Notes: generated from the letters alone by a model not told the origin. A stretch of DNA of 64,000 nt from Neobacillus jeddahensis (GCF_000612625.1 NZ_CCAS010000009.1:1-64000); one strand, 5' to 3'; positions 47,405 to 57,954 are shown, counted from the first letter of the stretch. Numbers and translations are program-made.

Positions 47405-47430
47405 TAAAAAGTCGAAAACTATGCTAATAT
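47405..47430 (+). promoter_or_regulatory. Sigma-D-like promoter of cheA
   Basis: TAAA (47405-47408), 14 bp and GCTAATAT (47423-47430) have the same geometry and 16 identical bases as the element before the first chemoreceptor gene. A small inverted repeat, CGACTT-AAA-AAGTCG, overlaps the -35 part. Confidence 0.55.
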
Positions 47431-47476
47431 GGAATATATGTCCCTTTTGGATGCTACTTAGTGAGGAGAGTTTGAA

Positions 47477-49504
47477 ATGGATTTTAATAATTATTTAGAA
47501 ATATTCATAGAAGAATCAAAAGAACATGTTCAGGCAATTAATGATGAACTGTTAAACCTAGAGGCAGAACCAGGTAATACTGCCATCGTAAACGAGATCT
47601 TTCGTTCAGCCCACACGCTTAAAGGGATGTCAGGAACAATGGGATTTGAAGATCTCGCTTCTTTAACACATGAAATGGAAAATGTGTTAGATCTTCTTCG
47701 CAATGATAAATTAACGATTACCTCCGAAATCATGGATGTCATTTTTCAATGCGTTGACTTGATTGAAAAAATGGTCGATAACATTGAACAAGGTGGGGAT
47801 GGAAAAGAAGATGTTAGTGGAATTGTCTTAAAATTAGAACAAATTCAGAATCCATCCATTTCACCCGTTCAAGAAATGTCGGCAGCATCACTTGAAACAG
47901 CCGTTACCGCAGAACGCACCCATATCATTGATATTGATGAGTACCAATTAACCCTTATCAATGAAGCACGAAAATTTGGTCACAATGTATATGAAGTAAC
48001 GGTTTCACTTGATGAAAACTGTGTGATGAAAGCTGTTCGTGCCTATATGGTCTTTCAAGCTGCTGAGGAACTTGGCGAAATTATCCAGTCAAATCCGCCA
48101 GTTGACCAAATTGAAGAAGAACAGTTTACAGATTCTTTCACTATTTTATTGTTGACTCAAAAAGACGCCACCGATATACAAACACAGATCCGCAATATTT
48201 CAGAAGTTAAAGAAGTTATAGTAGAAGAGAGTTTAACGAAACCATCAGAGGATACGGCAAAAGCAACAGGTACGGAAGAGCAAGTAACAGAGGTACAACC
48301 AAAGCGTACTGTAGAAAAAGAGGATACAGAGGGACCCAAGAAAAAACATCGCTCTAAATCAATCCGGGTGGATATTGAAAAACTAGATCAATTAATGAAC
48401 TTATTTAGTGAATTGATTATTGACCGTGGCAGACTTGAACAGATTGCTAAGAAAAGTCAACTAGGTGAATTAAATGAAACCGTTGAACATATGACCCGTA
48501 TTTCCACTGATCTTCAGGGACTCATCTTAAATATGCGGATGGTTCCAGTCGAGCAAGTATTCAATCGTTTCCCAAGAATGGTCCGCGATTTAGCCAAGGA
48601 ATTAAATAAAAAAGTTCAATTGGTGGTCGAAGGAGCAGAGACGGAGCTTGATCGTACGGTTATTGATGAGATTGGCGATCCTTTGGTCCATTTACTTCGA
48701 AATGGTTTAGACCATGGGCTTGAGTCCACAGAAGAACGAATCGCCAGTGGTAAACCTGAAGAAGGAACCATCATTTTAAAAGCTTACCATAGCGGAAATC
48801 ATGTCTTTATTGAAGTGGTGGATGATGGAAAAGGAATAAACCGAGATAAAGTGTTGGAAAAAGCGATTGAGCGTGGCGTCGTCACACAAGACGAGGCAAA
48901 TACACTTACGGATCAACAAGTATTTGCGCTAATATTCTCCTCTGGATTTAGTACGGCAGATAAGATTTCTGATATCTCTGGTCGCGGCGTAGGTCTAGAC
49001 GTAGTAAAAACTAAAATAGAATCGTTAGGTGGATTAATTACGATTGATTCCACACCAGGTCATGGGTCCGTTTTCAGAATCCAGCTTCCGTTAACCCTGT
49101 CGATTATCTATTCGATGTTAGTAAAGGTAGAAGAAGAAACGTTTGCGATTCCATTTAGTTCAATTAACGAAATAACGACCATTTTGAAGGATCAGGTTGC
49201 TACCCTTCACGGTCAAAAAGTGTTCCAATTCCGTGGACAAGTCGTTCCATTGGTGTATTTAAACGATGTGTTCCATGTGCCGGCTAGCGACCAAACGGAA
49301 TCCAGTGAGCAATTGTTTATTGTCCTCGTTCACAGGGGCAATAAAACGATGGGCTTAGTAGTTGACTCCGTGATCGGGCAGCAAGAAGTGGTCTTAAAAT
49401 CACTTGGTGGCTATTTAACCAATATCTTCGCCATTTCCGGGGCAACCATTCTTGGCAATGGAGAAGTGGCCCTCATCATCGATACGAATCAGTTTTTTAA
49501 ATAG
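47477..49504 (+). CDS. cheA: Chemotaxis histidine kinase CheA
   Basis: A 675-residue CheA with the usual five domains. The Hpt domain carries the phospho-His in FRSAHTLKGMSGTMGF (about residue 46). A CheY/CheB-binding P2 region (about 150-260) and a charged linker follow. Then come the dimerisation domain (RVDIEKLDQLMNLFSELII), the ATPase (LLRNGLDHGLE, VVDDGKGI, GRGVGLDVVKTK) and a C-terminal CheW-like regulatory domain. It phosphorylates CheY and CheB in response to receptors. Confidence 0.95.
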   Translation: MDFNNYLEIFIEESKEHVQAINDELLNLEAEPGNTAIVNEIFRSAHTLKGMSGTMGFEDLASLTHEMENVLDLLRNDKLTITSEIMDVIFQCVDLIEKMVDNIEQGGDGKEDVSGIVLKLEQIQNPSISPVQEMSAASLETAVTAERTHIIDIDEYQLTLINEARKFGHNVYEVTVSLDENCVMKAVRAYMVFQAAEELGEIIQSNPPVDQIEEEQFTDSFTILLLTQKDATDIQTQIRNISEVKEVIVEESLTKPSEDTAKATGTEEQVTEVQPKRTVEKEDTEGPKKKHRSKSIRVDIEKLDQLMNLFSELIIDRGRLEQIAKKSQLGELNETVEHMTRISTDLQGLILNMRMVPVEQVFNRFPRMVRDLAKELNKKVQLVVEGAETELDRTVIDEIGDPLVHLLRNGLDHGLESTEERIASGKPEEGTIILKAYHSGNHVFIEVVDDGKGINRDKVLEKAIERGVVTQDEANTLTDQQVFALIFSSGFSTADKISDISGRGVGLDVVKTKIESLGGLITIDSTPGHGSVFRIQLPLTLSIIYSMLVKVEEETFAIPFSSINEITTILKDQVATLHGQKVFQFRGQVVPLVYLNDVFHVPASDQTESSEQLFIVLVHRGNKTMGLVVDSVIGQQEVVLKSLGGYLTNIFAISGATILGNGEVALIIDTNQFFK

Positions 49505-49522
49505 AAAGGGTGAATCATTTTG

Positions 49523-49972
49523 ATGGACATGGTCAAAATCGTCGCCTTTACACTAGGCGAAGAAGAGTATGCATTAGACATTGAGCACGTACAATCGATA
49601 GAGCGGATTCAACATATTACGAGAGTCCCCAATGCACCGACTTTTGTAAAAGGAGTGATTAATCTTCGCGGACATGTCACTCCGATTATTGACTTACGGA
49701 GCCTGTTAAAGATAGAACAAGTAGACTATACCGACAATACCCGGATTATCATGACCAAATTAGATGAAATTGAATTAGGATTAATCGTCGATCAAACAAA
49801 AGATGTAATGGATGTGAAAGCAGAAGATTTCGAAGCTCCTGCCAGCTGTGGATTTGATTCAGAATATATTGGTGGAATTGCTAATATTCAGGGGCGCTTA
49901 ATCATTTTATTAAAATTGGCAGAGTTAATGGAAGCCTCAGTCGGCGATCTACAACAAGTCGATGGAAAATAG
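49523..49972 (+). CDS. cheW: Chemotaxis coupling protein CheW (first)
   Basis: A 149-residue CheW-domain protein (VKIVAFTLGEEEYALDIEHVQSI, VKGVINLRGHVTPIIDLR, IQGRLIILLKL) that docks CheA to receptor tips. AAAGGGTG precedes an adjacent TTG (49520) and ATG (49523); the ATG is taken as start. It is directly followed by a second, diverged CheW gene. Confidence 0.92.
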   Translation: MDMVKIVAFTLGEEEYALDIEHVQSIERIQHITRVPNAPTFVKGVINLRGHVTPIIDLRSLLKIEQVDYTDNTRIIMTKLDEIELGLIVDQTKDVMDVKAEDFEAPASCGFDSEYIGGIANIQGRLIILLKLAELMEASVGDLQQVDGK

Positions 49973-50003
49973 AAAAAAATAAGCGAAGATGAGGGGAAAA
50001 CAG

Positions 50004-50468
50004 ATGGAACAAGATAATAAAACACTCATTTTTAAAGTAGACAACGAAGAATATGGCGTACACATTAATCAAGTTGTCTCAATTGAACGGATGCAGGAAA
50101 TCACGCCCTATCCGAATAGACCAGCACATGTATTGGGGGTAACGACCATCAGGGACGTTGTCACTCCGATTGTCGACCTACGAGAAGCCTTGACAGGGGA
50201 GTCTGTTCAGGTAGCAGACGCCTCCAGAATGATTATTGTTCAGGTATATGACAAAGAAATTGGACTTGTTGTCGATGCGGCAACCGATGTATTAAATATT
50301 CCTGAGGATACGATTCAGCATCCAAATCTATTGGAAGCGAAGGATGTTTCCTATCTGAAGGGAATCTCGAAATTGGATGAGCGCCTTATCATTTTGTTGG
50401 ATATAGAAAAATTGCTTGAGGATACAACCAATTTAGATGAATTAAAAGAAATAAAAGATTCATTATAA
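50004..50468 (+). CDS. cheW: Chemotaxis coupling protein CheW (second)
   Basis: A 154-residue CheW domain (LIFKVDNEEYGVHINQVVSIERM, VLGVTTIRDVVTPIVDLRE, LDERLIILLDIEKLL). The canonical NLRG is TIRD here, unlike the first CheW, so the two may differ in receptor or CheA contacts. ATG 50004 follows GAGGGG. Two tandem cheW genes sit between cheA and two receptor genes. Confidence 0.9.
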   Translation: MEQDNKTLIFKVDNEEYGVHINQVVSIERMQEITPYPNRPAHVLGVTTIRDVVTPIVDLREALTGESVQVADASRMIIVQVYDKEIGLVVDAATDVLNIPEDTIQHPNLLEAKDVSYLKGISKLDERLIILLDIEKLLEDTTNLDELKEIKDSL

Positions 50469-50508
50469 TCCCGAAAGAATACAAGGTTGTTAATGAAGGA
50501 GAATTAAT

Positions 50509-52731
50509 ATGTTTAAACCTAAAAGAAAAACAGCAAGCAAAATGCCAAAAAAGGGAACAGGAAAGATTCCGAAGAAATCAGCTAGGAAACTACCAATGGC
50601 GCTTAAACTTTATGGTAGTTATTTAGTCATTATCATCCTGTTGATTTCTACCTTCTTACTATCTGGAAAAGGGTTAGCTCTTTTATCCGATTATGTCCAC
50701 CAAATCGGTAATACCCAAGTTCCCAAAATTGAGTTAGCCGGAAAATTAAAAGAAGAGTTTACGCGTGTCCGACTATATGCAACGAAACATGCCTATGAGC
50801 GCGAACAGGTTAATAAAAATGTGATGAAAGCAAATGTAGATAAAGATATTACTGAAATTAGAAATAATATCAAAGGGTTTGAGAAATTAGACCTGACGAA
50901 AAAAAATAGGGACCAATTAGAATCATTCCGTAAAAACTTCGAAGAATATGCCGCCATTATCCCATTTATGTTTGAAGATTCAAATAAAAATGATTATGAC
51001 ATGGTTCAGCTGCAAATGAAGATTATGGACACATTAGGGGAAAAAACAACCGTTTCACTCGATGAACTCCAAAAAAGTGTCGAAAAGGATAATAAAGATA
51101 TCATCGCTGCTTCAGAGGATGAGGCTTCTACTTCAAGATTAATTCTATTACTTGTATCGATAGCAGGTGCGATTTTTAGCATCATTATTTCTATCACAAT
51201 GACGAGATCGATTCGTCGCTCAGTCCGAGGCGTCGTGAACAACGTGGATGTTTCGAATAAATCTGTTGGTGAGATGAAAGAATCAATTGAAAAGGCAGCC
51301 ATAAACGCGAAAGTATTGGATGATTCGATGAATAAAGCGAATGATTCGGTGAATGAACTAGTGGCAAGCATTCAACAAGTGGCCGGGAATACCAATATAA
51401 CCGCCTCAAGTGTTGATGAGATTTCTGCTGCGATTGAAGAAATGAGTGCTTCGATTAACTTAGTCGCAGGCGGGGCAGATCAATTAGCCGCATCTTCTGA
51501 GGAAAGCTCATCAGCGATGCAAGAAATGTTAACTTCGATTGAGCAAGTAGCCATGAATGTTTTTAGTGCCGGAACAAATGTGGAACAAATCACGAAAGCC
51601 ATTGAAGAAGTAAGTGCATCCATTAAAGGGGTAAGTGAGAATGCCGTTGGCCTGACGAATACAGCAGAACAAACAGCACAAACAGTCGAAGAAATGGTTG
51701 TGTCGATCAAACAGGTAGCGGATAGTGCGCAAACGGTGAAACAGTTAACCGATACAGTTATGGACGATGCCCTTGAAGGAACGCAGTCGTTAAGTGAAAC
51801 CTTGGATGGAATGAATGAAATATCGAAAGTGATTGATCATGCAAGTGGTGTAATCGAAGGGTTAGGAAAAAGTTCAGAGGAAATCGGCAGTATCATTGAA
51901 GTCATTGACGATATTGCCGAGCAAACGAACCTTCTTGCATTGAATGCGGCAATTGAAGCAGCACGCGCCGGTGAGCATGGCAAGGGATTTGCCGTTGTCG
52001 CAGATGAGGTTCGGAAATTGGCGGAACGTTCTGCTAAAGCAACAAAGGAAATCGCGGTCCTTATCAAAGGAATCCAAACCGAAACCAATACGGCCGTTAC
52101 GTCGATTAACGATGGCTCTGACAAGGTGAAAATCGGCAATCAATTAGCTGAAAAAACAAACTATGCTATTCAGAAAATTTCCGAAGGGATTGCCAAGGTT
52201 ACCGCGGAAATTAATCAAGTGGCAAAAGCGACTGAAGAACAAACAAAAAATAGTTCATTTATTATCAGTGCCGTTGAGAATGTGACGAAACAAGCAAAGG
52301 AAATGACCTATTCTACAAAGGAACAAACGATTACGGCTGAAGAAATTGTCACTGCAATCTACAAAACAAAGGACCAAGTGGACCAAATCTCGATTGCCAC
52401 GTCGGAACAGGCTCAAGGAAGTATGGCGATTGTCGATGCGGTTGAAAATGTAACGAGACAATCGAATGCAATGACCAATGCGACAAAAGAACAGTCACTA
52501 ACAGCAGAGGAAATTGTTCGCAATATCAATAATATTAAAGAAATGGTTAATCAAATTATGATTGCCACTAATGATCAAGCCGGATTTGGCCAAGAAATTT
52601 CCAAAGAAGTTGAAAATGTACGCAGACAAACAGATGAGTTGAATTCAAGTATCGAAATTCAATCAAAAGAAGTAGAAGAATTGGTGAGTGCAACAAAAGG
52701 CGTCAATCACCAAGTGGACAAGTTAAAGTAA
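50509..52731 (+). CDS. Methyl-accepting chemotaxis protein, second of three
   Basis: A 740-residue paralogue of the first receptor. It has a Lys/Pro-rich basic N-terminal tail ([13 protein letters not shown]), TM1 at about 31-52, a short outside helical domain, TM2 at about 208-230 and a long cytoplasmic coiled coil. The tip reads [21 protein letters not shown]. The outer domain differs from the other two, so a different stimulus is expected. No obvious HAMP. AAGGAGAATTAAT precedes ATG. Confidence 0.92.
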   Translation: MFKPKRKTASKMPKKGTGKIPKKSARKLPMALKLYGSYLVIIILLISTFLLSGKGLALLSDYVHQIGNTQVPKIELAGKLKEEFTRVRLYATKHAYEREQVNKNVMKANVDKDITEIRNNIKGFEKLDLTKKNRDQLESFRKNFEEYAAIIPFMFEDSNKNDYDMVQLQMKIMDTLGEKTTVSLDELQKSVEKDNKDIIAASEDEASTSRLILLLVSIAGAIFSIIISITMTRSIRRSVRGVVNNVDVSNKSVGEMKESIEKAAINAKVLDDSMNKANDSVNELVASIQQVAGNTNITASSVDEISAAIEEMSASINLVAGGADQLAASSEESSSAMQEMLTSIEQVAMNVFSAGTNVEQITKAIEEVSASIKGVSENAVGLTNTAEQTAQTVEEMVVSIKQVADSAQTVKQLTDTVMDDALEGTQSLSETLDGMNEISKVIDHASGVIEGLGKSSEEIGSIIEVIDDIAEQTNLLALNAAIEAARAGEHGKGFAVVADEVRKLAERSAKATKEIAVLIKGIQTETNTAVTSINDGSDKVKIGNQLAEKTNYAIQKISEGIAKVTAEINQVAKATEEQTKNSSFIISAVENVTKQAKEMTYSTKEQTITAEEIVTAIYKTKDQVDQISIATSEQAQGSMAIVDAVENVTRQSNAMTNATKEQSLTAEEIVRNINNIKEMVNQIMIATNDQAGFGQEISKEVENVRRQTDELNSSIEIQSKEVEELVSATKGVNHQVDKLK

Positions 52732-52818
52732 CAGGTCTCTTATTCATTATTGGTTGGTTTTGAAACAAAGAATTGATGACCAGAATCTACATCTTAGAAT
52801 ACAAGGAGAATTAGAAAG

Positions 52819-54969
52819 TTGAAACAGTTTTCAATGAAGGCAAAATTATGGAGTAGCTTTTTAGGGATGCTAATATTACTTTTAGCAGTAAGTGTCATCT
52901 CTTATTTAAATATTAATAGCTTAGCTGATTCCGTAAAGGAAATTACACAAACTGAATATACCAAGGTGAAAACGATTAATAAACTGAATCTTGGCATGAC
53001 CCGAGTCAGATTATATATGGCCAAGCATGGAACAGCAATGGACAAGGAAACAATGGATGCTGCCAGTAAATTACTAGAGGAAAATACAAAAGAAGTCGAG
53101 AAAAATGTAAAGATACTACGTCCTATGTTGGTCGTGAAAGAAAATCAAGAAAGACTGAATGAATTTGAACGTAATTTCTATGAGTATCAAAAATTACTCC
53201 CAACGGCAATCGAACGATCAGAAGATCAGGATATGAAGGGGTTTACGGCGATATTTAATGAAATGGGCCCCTTTGGTGATAAGGCTTCCCAACAATTAGA
53301 CTTAATTCAGTCTGATCGGGATAAGGCATTAGCACAATTATCCTTAGAGGCCGACGATAATGCCGATAAAAGTGAATTATTGATTATCGCGATTGCGGTG
53401 ATTTCTACATTATTAAGTGTGGTGATTGCCTTTGCAATAGGTAGATTGATTTCGCGGTCTGTATCCGGAGTTGTTAAAAATGTCCAAACAACAACTAATT
53501 CCGTGATGGGCATCAAAAAATCAATTGAAACGACTGCAGATAGTGCCCAAGAATTGGATGCATCGATGTCCAAGGCCAAGGATTCAGTGAGTGAACTTGT
53601 GGCTAGTATCCAACAAGTCGCAGGCAACACGAATATTACGGCTTCAGGTGTCGATGAAATCTCCGCTGCGATCGAGCAAATGAGTGCGTCAATTAACTTG
53701 GTCGCAGATAGTGCTGGGCACTTGGCTGTATCTTCTGAGGAAAGTTCATCGGCTATTCAAGAAATGATGGCATCGATTGAACAGGTCGCTGGAAATGTTG
53801 GGCATGCTGGAGCGAATGTGGAACAAATTACGAAGGCAATTGAAGAAATAAGTGCTTCCATCAACGGTGTTAGCAAAAATGCTGTCGACTTGACCCAAAC
53901 AGCGGAACAAACCGTGCAAACTGTCGAAGAAATGGTCGGATCGATTAAACAGGTCGCAGACAGTGCGCAAACCGTTAAACAACTAACGGATTCGGTCATG
54001 CATGATGCCGTTCAAGGAACTGACTCCTTACATGAAACGTTAAATGGAATGGACGAAATTTCACAGGTGATTAATCAGGCAAGTAGCGTAATGGCAAACC
54101 TTGGAAAAAGCTCAGAGGAAATCGGCAGTATCATTGAAGTTATTGATGAGATTGCTGATCAAACGAATTTATTAGCACTGAATGCTGCGATTGAGGCGGC
54201 ACGTGCCGGTGAACATGGAAAAGGCTTTGCTGTTGTGGCGGAAGAAGTCCGTAAATTGGCGGAACGCTCTGCCAAAGCAACGAAAGAAATTGCTGTTTTG
54301 ATTAAAGGGATTCAAACTGAAACCGTCGCTGCTGTTACATCGATTAATGATGGGGCCGAGAAGGTGAAAATCGGCAATCAGTTGGCCGAGCAAACCGAGC
54401 ATGCAATCAGAAAAATTTCCGAAGGGATCGCCCAGGTGACTGAGGAAATCAATCAAGTCGCAAGTGCAACGGAAGAACAAACCCAAAATAGTCAGTTCAT
54501 TGTAAAAGCTGTCGAGAATGTGACGAAGCAAGCAACGGAAATGACTTATTCCACAAAAGAACAAACGATTACTGCTGAAGAAATTGTTCATGCGATTAAC
54601 AACACAAAGGAACAGGTCCAGCAAATTTCCGTGGCAACGGCTGAACAAGCAAAAGGAAGTAATGCCATTATCGCGGCGGTTGAAAATGTGGCAACACAAT
54701 CCAATTCGGTCACAAGTGCAACGAAGGAACAGTCATTGACCGCTGAGGAAATCGTTCGGAATATTAATAATATCAAAGAAATGGTCAACCAAATGATGAT
54801 TGCAACCAATGATCAAGCCAAATATGGTCAGGAAATCGCTACCCAGGTTGACAATGTTCGAAATCAAACAGAAGAAGTTAATAAGAGCATAGAAACACAG
54901 ACTAGTGAGGTAGAAGCGGTAACTTATGCCATGCTTGAGGTTAATAAACAGGTCAAAAAGATTCAATAA
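52819..54969 (+). CDS. Methyl-accepting chemotaxis protein, third of three
   Basis: A 716-residue paralogue lacking the basic N-terminal extension: TM1 starts at about residue 8. A four-helix-type outer domain, TM2 (about 191-211) and the same long coiled-coil signalling part follow, with tip [21 protein letters not shown]. It starts at TTG after AAGGAGAA. A perfect terminator follows, closing the cheA-cheW-cheW-receptor group. Confidence 0.92.
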   Translation: MKQFSMKAKLWSSFLGMLILLLAVSVISYLNINSLADSVKEITQTEYTKVKTINKLNLGMTRVRLYMAKHGTAMDKETMDAASKLLEENTKEVEKNVKILRPMLVVKENQERLNEFERNFYEYQKLLPTAIERSEDQDMKGFTAIFNEMGPFGDKASQQLDLIQSDRDKALAQLSLEADDNADKSELLIIAIAVISTLLSVVIAFAIGRLISRSVSGVVKNVQTTTNSVMGIKKSIETTADSAQELDASMSKAKDSVSELVASIQQVAGNTNITASGVDEISAAIEQMSASINLVADSAGHLAVSSEESSSAIQEMMASIEQVAGNVGHAGANVEQITKAIEEISASINGVSKNAVDLTQTAEQTVQTVEEMVGSIKQVADSAQTVKQLTDSVMHDAVQGTDSLHETLNGMDEISQVINQASSVMANLGKSSEEIGSIIEVIDEIADQTNLLALNAAIEAARAGEHGKGFAVVAEEVRKLAERSAKATKEIAVLIKGIQTETVAAVTSINDGAEKVKIGNQLAEQTEHAIRKISEGIAQVTEEINQVASATEEQTQNSQFIVKAVENVTKQATEMTYSTKEQTITAEEIVHAINNTKEQVQQISVATAEQAKGSNAIIAAVENVATQSNSVTSATKEQSLTAEEIVRNINNIKEMVNQMMIATNDQAKYGQEIATQVDNVRNQTEEVNKSIETQTSEVEAVTYAMLEVNKQVKKIQ

Positions 54970-54975
54970 GGGTCG

Positions 54976-55011
54976 AAATGCTTCCACAAATTTTTGTGGA
55001 AGCATTTTTTT
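54976..55011 (+). terminator. Terminator after the third chemoreceptor gene
   Basis: AAATGCTTCCACAAA pairs perfectly with TTTGTGGAAGCATTT around two T residues, followed by more T. Confidence 0.9.
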
Positions 55012-55157
55012 GGTGTATTTCCATGAATAGGATGGGGGATGTGGAGGTGTGGATCGATATTTATAATGAAATTTATGAAAAAGTAAGGTATAATTTTGAT
55101 AGATTTCGATTATTTTTAACAGATTCGTTATGTTTTATATAGAGGAAGTGAATTCTT

Positions 55158-55601
55158 TTGAAAATTCAAGACCCAGTAAGGATTAATCTTGGTGATAACC
55201 GTCTTTCAACATCGGAACGATCTTCCACCAGCTCAACCTCTTTTCAAAAAATCATGAGCACGTATTCACAGGGTTTAACCGAGGATCGCCTCCAGCAAAT
55301 GCTGCAGGATATTGATCAACAAGGATTAAAATTATCTGAAAATCCCACCTTCCATGAATTAAGGAAATATAAGGACATGGTCAAGCAATTCATGGGAGAA
55401 GTCACAAAAAATGGGGTTAGCCTGTATCAGACAGACAGCTGGGATCCATATGGTGGAAATAAAACATTGAAAACCGTGCAAGTACTGGACCGTAAATTAA
55501 TGGAATTAACGGACCACGTCCTTAATAAACAAAGTAATGGGCTGACGTTATTAGAAAGAATTGGTGAAATTAAAGGCCTATTGATTAATATTTATACGTA
55601 A
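55158..55601 (+). CDS. YaaR/DUF327 family protein
   Basis: A 147-residue soluble helical protein. A polar Ser/Thr-rich N-terminus is followed by a conserved core (SENPTFHELRKYKDMVKQF, then SLYQTDSW and LKTVQVLDRKLMELTDHVL). It matches my memory of YaaR (DUF327), whose function is unknown. In B. subtilis yaaR lies near holB; here it sits in a flagellar region, which hints at a motility-linked paralogue. It starts at TTG after AGAGGAAGTG. Confidence 0.8.
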   Translation: MKIQDPVRINLGDNRLSTSERSSTSSTSFQKIMSTYSQGLTEDRLQQMLQDIDQQGLKLSENPTFHELRKYKDMVKQFMGEVTKNGVSLYQTDSWDPYGGNKTLKTVQVLDRKLMELTDHVLNKQSNGLTLLERIGEIKGLLINIYT

Positions 55602-55659
55602 ATGATAAAAAAGAAGCGATTTTCACGCTTCATTATGCACCTATAAAGGAGTAGAGCAA

Positions 55660-56085
55660 TTGGTAGAATATATCATTTTGGTTTTATTAGCAGTTAATTT
55701 AATTGCTGTTCTCTTCTTGGTCGTAAAGGGATCATCCTCTCAAGGCGATAAGGACCAGTTAACGGCACATCAAAAATTAAACAAACAATATCAAAATATG
55801 ATGCAGGAAATGACACAATTAAAATCAACGATTGAACAGTCACATAGTATTCTTATGCATGAATTCGAACAATGGAAGGTAGAGCGACAGGCACTTGAAT
55901 CATCAATGCGAGTGGCAGCAACACCACCCAAGATAGAAAATTTATTTTTAAATGAGCGCTACCAGGAGATCTTTGATTTACAAAGACAAGGGTTTTCCGT
56001 TGAACAAATTGCCAAGAAACTTGACAAGGGCTGTGGGGAAATAACGTTGATCCTGCAGCTTGCTGCTCAAGATCACCACGCGTAA
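55660..56085 (+). CDS. SwrB-like membrane protein (DUF6115 type)
   Basis: A 141-residue protein. One N-terminal membrane helix (YIILVLLAVNLIAVLFLVV) precedes a coiled coil (about 40-85) and a C-terminal helix-turn-helix-like segment (YQEIFDLQRQGFSVEQIAKK). This arrangement is that of SwrB/YlxL, which helps flagellar type III export assembly in B. subtilis. Identity is by architecture, not by a firm signature. It starts at TTG after AAAGGAGT and lies directly before flhO. Confidence 0.7.
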   Translation: MVEYIILVLLAVNLIAVLFLVVKGSSSQGDKDQLTAHQKLNKQYQNMMQEMTQLKSTIEQSHSILMHEFEQWKVERQALESSMRVAATPPKIENLFLNERYQEIFDLQRQGFSVEQIAKKLDKGCGEITLILQLAAQDHHA

Positions 56086-56101
56086 AGAAAGAGGGTCTAT
56101 T

Positions 56102-56986
56102 ATGATAAGAGGTCTGTATACTGCCGCTTCCGGCATGTTTGCCTTAGAGCGCAAACAAGAAGCACTATCAGATAATCTAGCCAATGCTGAAACACCAGGT
56201 TATAAGAAGGATGATACCGTCCTCCGGTCATTTCCGAAGCTATTCATGCAGCGCGTACAGGACTTTAATGAAAACGGAGCAGCTACGGGAGGAACGCAAA
56301 TTCCTGGCATGGCTGTTCCAATAGGTGAATTAACAAATGGAGTGTATGCACAGGAGCGGATACCGAGCTTCAGCCAAGGGGCAGTCGTCGAAACGGGCAA
56401 TGCCCTCGATGTGGCGATTGATGATCAGTCCATCCCATTTCAAACAGTGAATGGACGCCAAGTAAAGCCGGCTGCCTTCTTCGCAGTTCAGTTACCAGAT
56501 GGCACAGTAGGTTATACTCGTAATGGTAAGTGGGATTTAGATGTGAATGGGAATGTGGTTACCACCGATGGGTACCGAGTCTTGGGGGCGGATCATCAAC
56601 CGATTACCATTACTGATAGTATTAGTAAAGAGGATCTCTATATAGGGGCAGATGGTCAAATTGTCGCCTATCCGAGTGACCCTGCTAAGACGAAAACTGT
56701 TGGACAAATTGGGATTGCGGTTGCGCAAAATCCGTTAGAGCTTCGTCGATTGGGTGGTAATGCATACGGTTCCGATACACCGTTGGCCTTTATTCAAGAT
56801 GGTGGCGGCGCGAATCCAGGTGTCACTCTGCAGCAGGGATATATGGAACAGTCTAATGTTGACGCAAGTCAAACAATGACAGACATGATGATGACGGTTA
56901 AGGGCTATGAGGCCAATCAAAAGGTAATTAGTGCCTATGACAGCTCACTGCAGCTGTTAAATTCTGTTGGTAAGATTAACGGGTAG
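56102..56986 (+). CDS. flhO: Flagellar rod protein FlhO (FlgF/FlgG family)
   Basis: A 294-residue rod/hook-family protein: MIRGLYTAASGMFALERKQE then LSDNLANAETPGYKKDD at the N-terminus and LQQGYMEQSNVDASQTMTDM near the C-terminus. The pair with the next gene matches B. subtilis flhO-flhP, which encode distal rod proteins. ATG 56102 follows AAGAGGG; an upstream ATG at 56060 lies in the previous gene. Confidence 0.88.
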   Translation: MIRGLYTAASGMFALERKQEALSDNLANAETPGYKKDDTVLRSFPKLFMQRVQDFNENGAATGGTQIPGMAVPIGELTNGVYAQERIPSFSQGAVVETGNALDVAIDDQSIPFQTVNGRQVKPAAFFAVQLPDGTVGYTRNGKWDLDVNGNVVTTDGYRVLGADHQPITITDSISKEDLYIGADGQIVAYPSDPAKTKTVGQIGIAVAQNPLELRRLGGNAYGSDTPLAFIQDGGGANPGVTLQQGYMEQSNVDASQTMTDMMMTVKGYEANQKVISAYDSSLQLLNSVGKING

Positions 56987-57012
56987 GACTACATGAATAG
57001 GAGAACAAGACA

Positions 57013-57864
57013 TTGAATACTTCACTATTTATCTCTTCTGGTGCATTAAAAACATATCAACAAAAAATTGATACCACCGCAAATAATGTGGCGAATGTGA
57101 ATACGACTGGTTTTAAGCGAAAAGAGCAAACTTTTTCAGATGTGCTTACATCACAGTTGAACAATCAAGGACGTTCTAGTCAGGAAGTTGGGCGGTTAAC
57201 GCCTAATGGTCTACGAGTGGGATATGGTGTTCGTCCGGGGATGACACAGTTGGACGTACAGCAAGGTCAAGCCATCGAAACGGGCAATCCGTTTGATTTG
57301 ATGATCCAAGGGAATGGCTTTTTTCAAATTGGTTACCCATCAACTACAGGTGGAGCCGATGAGGTCAGGTATTCACGGGACGGAAACTTTCACTTAAGTG
57401 CGAATCCTGATAACCTAGGCAGCTATCATTTAGTTAATGCCAATGGCGGGTATTTACTTGATCAAAACGGTGCTCCACTGGAATTGGATGGCCAATCAGA
57501 AGTGCAAATTGGTACGAACGGTCAAATTCAACTGAAGGATAAGACGACTGGGACGACCTCGATAGCGGCACAGCGGCTGGGGATCGTGGATATTCAAAAT
57601 CCTCATCTGTTAAAGAGTATGGGGAATAATGAATTTGCGATTGATGAGACGGTGTTACCGAATGGGGCTACGGCAGCGAATTTCGCCCGGACGATGCCTC
57701 TTGGCGAGGTTCAGCTCTCTACGGGTTATTTAGAAGGTTCCAATGTAGATTTAACTCAAGAAATGACGGATTTAATGACGGCACAACGATCGTATCAATT
57801 GAATGCACGGGCATTATCGTATGCCGATCAGATGATTGGGATTGCCAATAATATTATGAAATAA
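57013..57864 (+). CDS. flhP: Flagellar rod protein FlhP (FlgG family)
   Basis: A 283-residue rod protein, with TTANNVANVNTTGFKRKEQT at the N-terminus and GYLEGSNVDLTQEMTDLMTA at the C-terminus. It starts at TTG after AGGAGAAC. It follows flhO by 26 bp and is closed by a terminator. Confidence 0.88.
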   Translation: MNTSLFISSGALKTYQQKIDTTANNVANVNTTGFKRKEQTFSDVLTSQLNNQGRSSQEVGRLTPNGLRVGYGVRPGMTQLDVQQGQAIETGNPFDLMIQGNGFFQIGYPSTTGGADEVRYSRDGNFHLSANPDNLGSYHLVNANGGYLLDQNGAPLELDGQSEVQIGTNGQIQLKDKTTGTTSIAAQRLGIVDIQNPHLLKSMGNNEFAIDETVLPNGATAANFARTMPLGEVQLSTGYLEGSNVDLTQEMTDLMTAQRSYQLNARALSYADQMIGIANNIMK

Positions 57865-57866
57865 TC

Positions 57867-57896
57867 AAAAGAGACGGATTTTCGTCTCTTTTTTAC
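57867..57896 (+). terminator. Terminator after flhP
   Basis: AAAAGAGACG pairs with CGTCTCTTTT around GATTTT, followed by a T run. Confidence 0.88.
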
Positions 57897-57927
57897 TAAT
57901 AAAAATTGAAAATAGGATAATAGTCAC

Positions 57928-57954
57928 TTAACTTAATCAGATATATGTCGATAA
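57928..57954 (+). promoter_or_regulatory. Sigma-D-like promoter of fliD
   Basis: TTAA (57928-57931), 15 bp and GTCGATAA (57947-57954) fit the sigma-D pattern TAAA-N15-GCCGATAT, about 55 bp before the fliD start. Confidence 0.6.

Noticed and set aside
45841-54800. Many long antisense frames across the chemoreceptor genes
   Set aside because: They mirror the codon bias of the coiled-coil repeats. No ribosome binding sites and no recognisable proteins.
45047-54969. Tandem DNA repeats or a CRISPR-like array in the receptor region
   Set aside because: The similarity is between three full-length paralogous genes and their heptads. There are no short direct repeats with spacers.
55605-55640. GAAGCG-ATTTTCA-CGCTTC hairpin after the YaaR-like gene as a terminator
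   Set aside because: No T run follows on the plus strand, and the next gene follows closely. It was not listed as a terminator.
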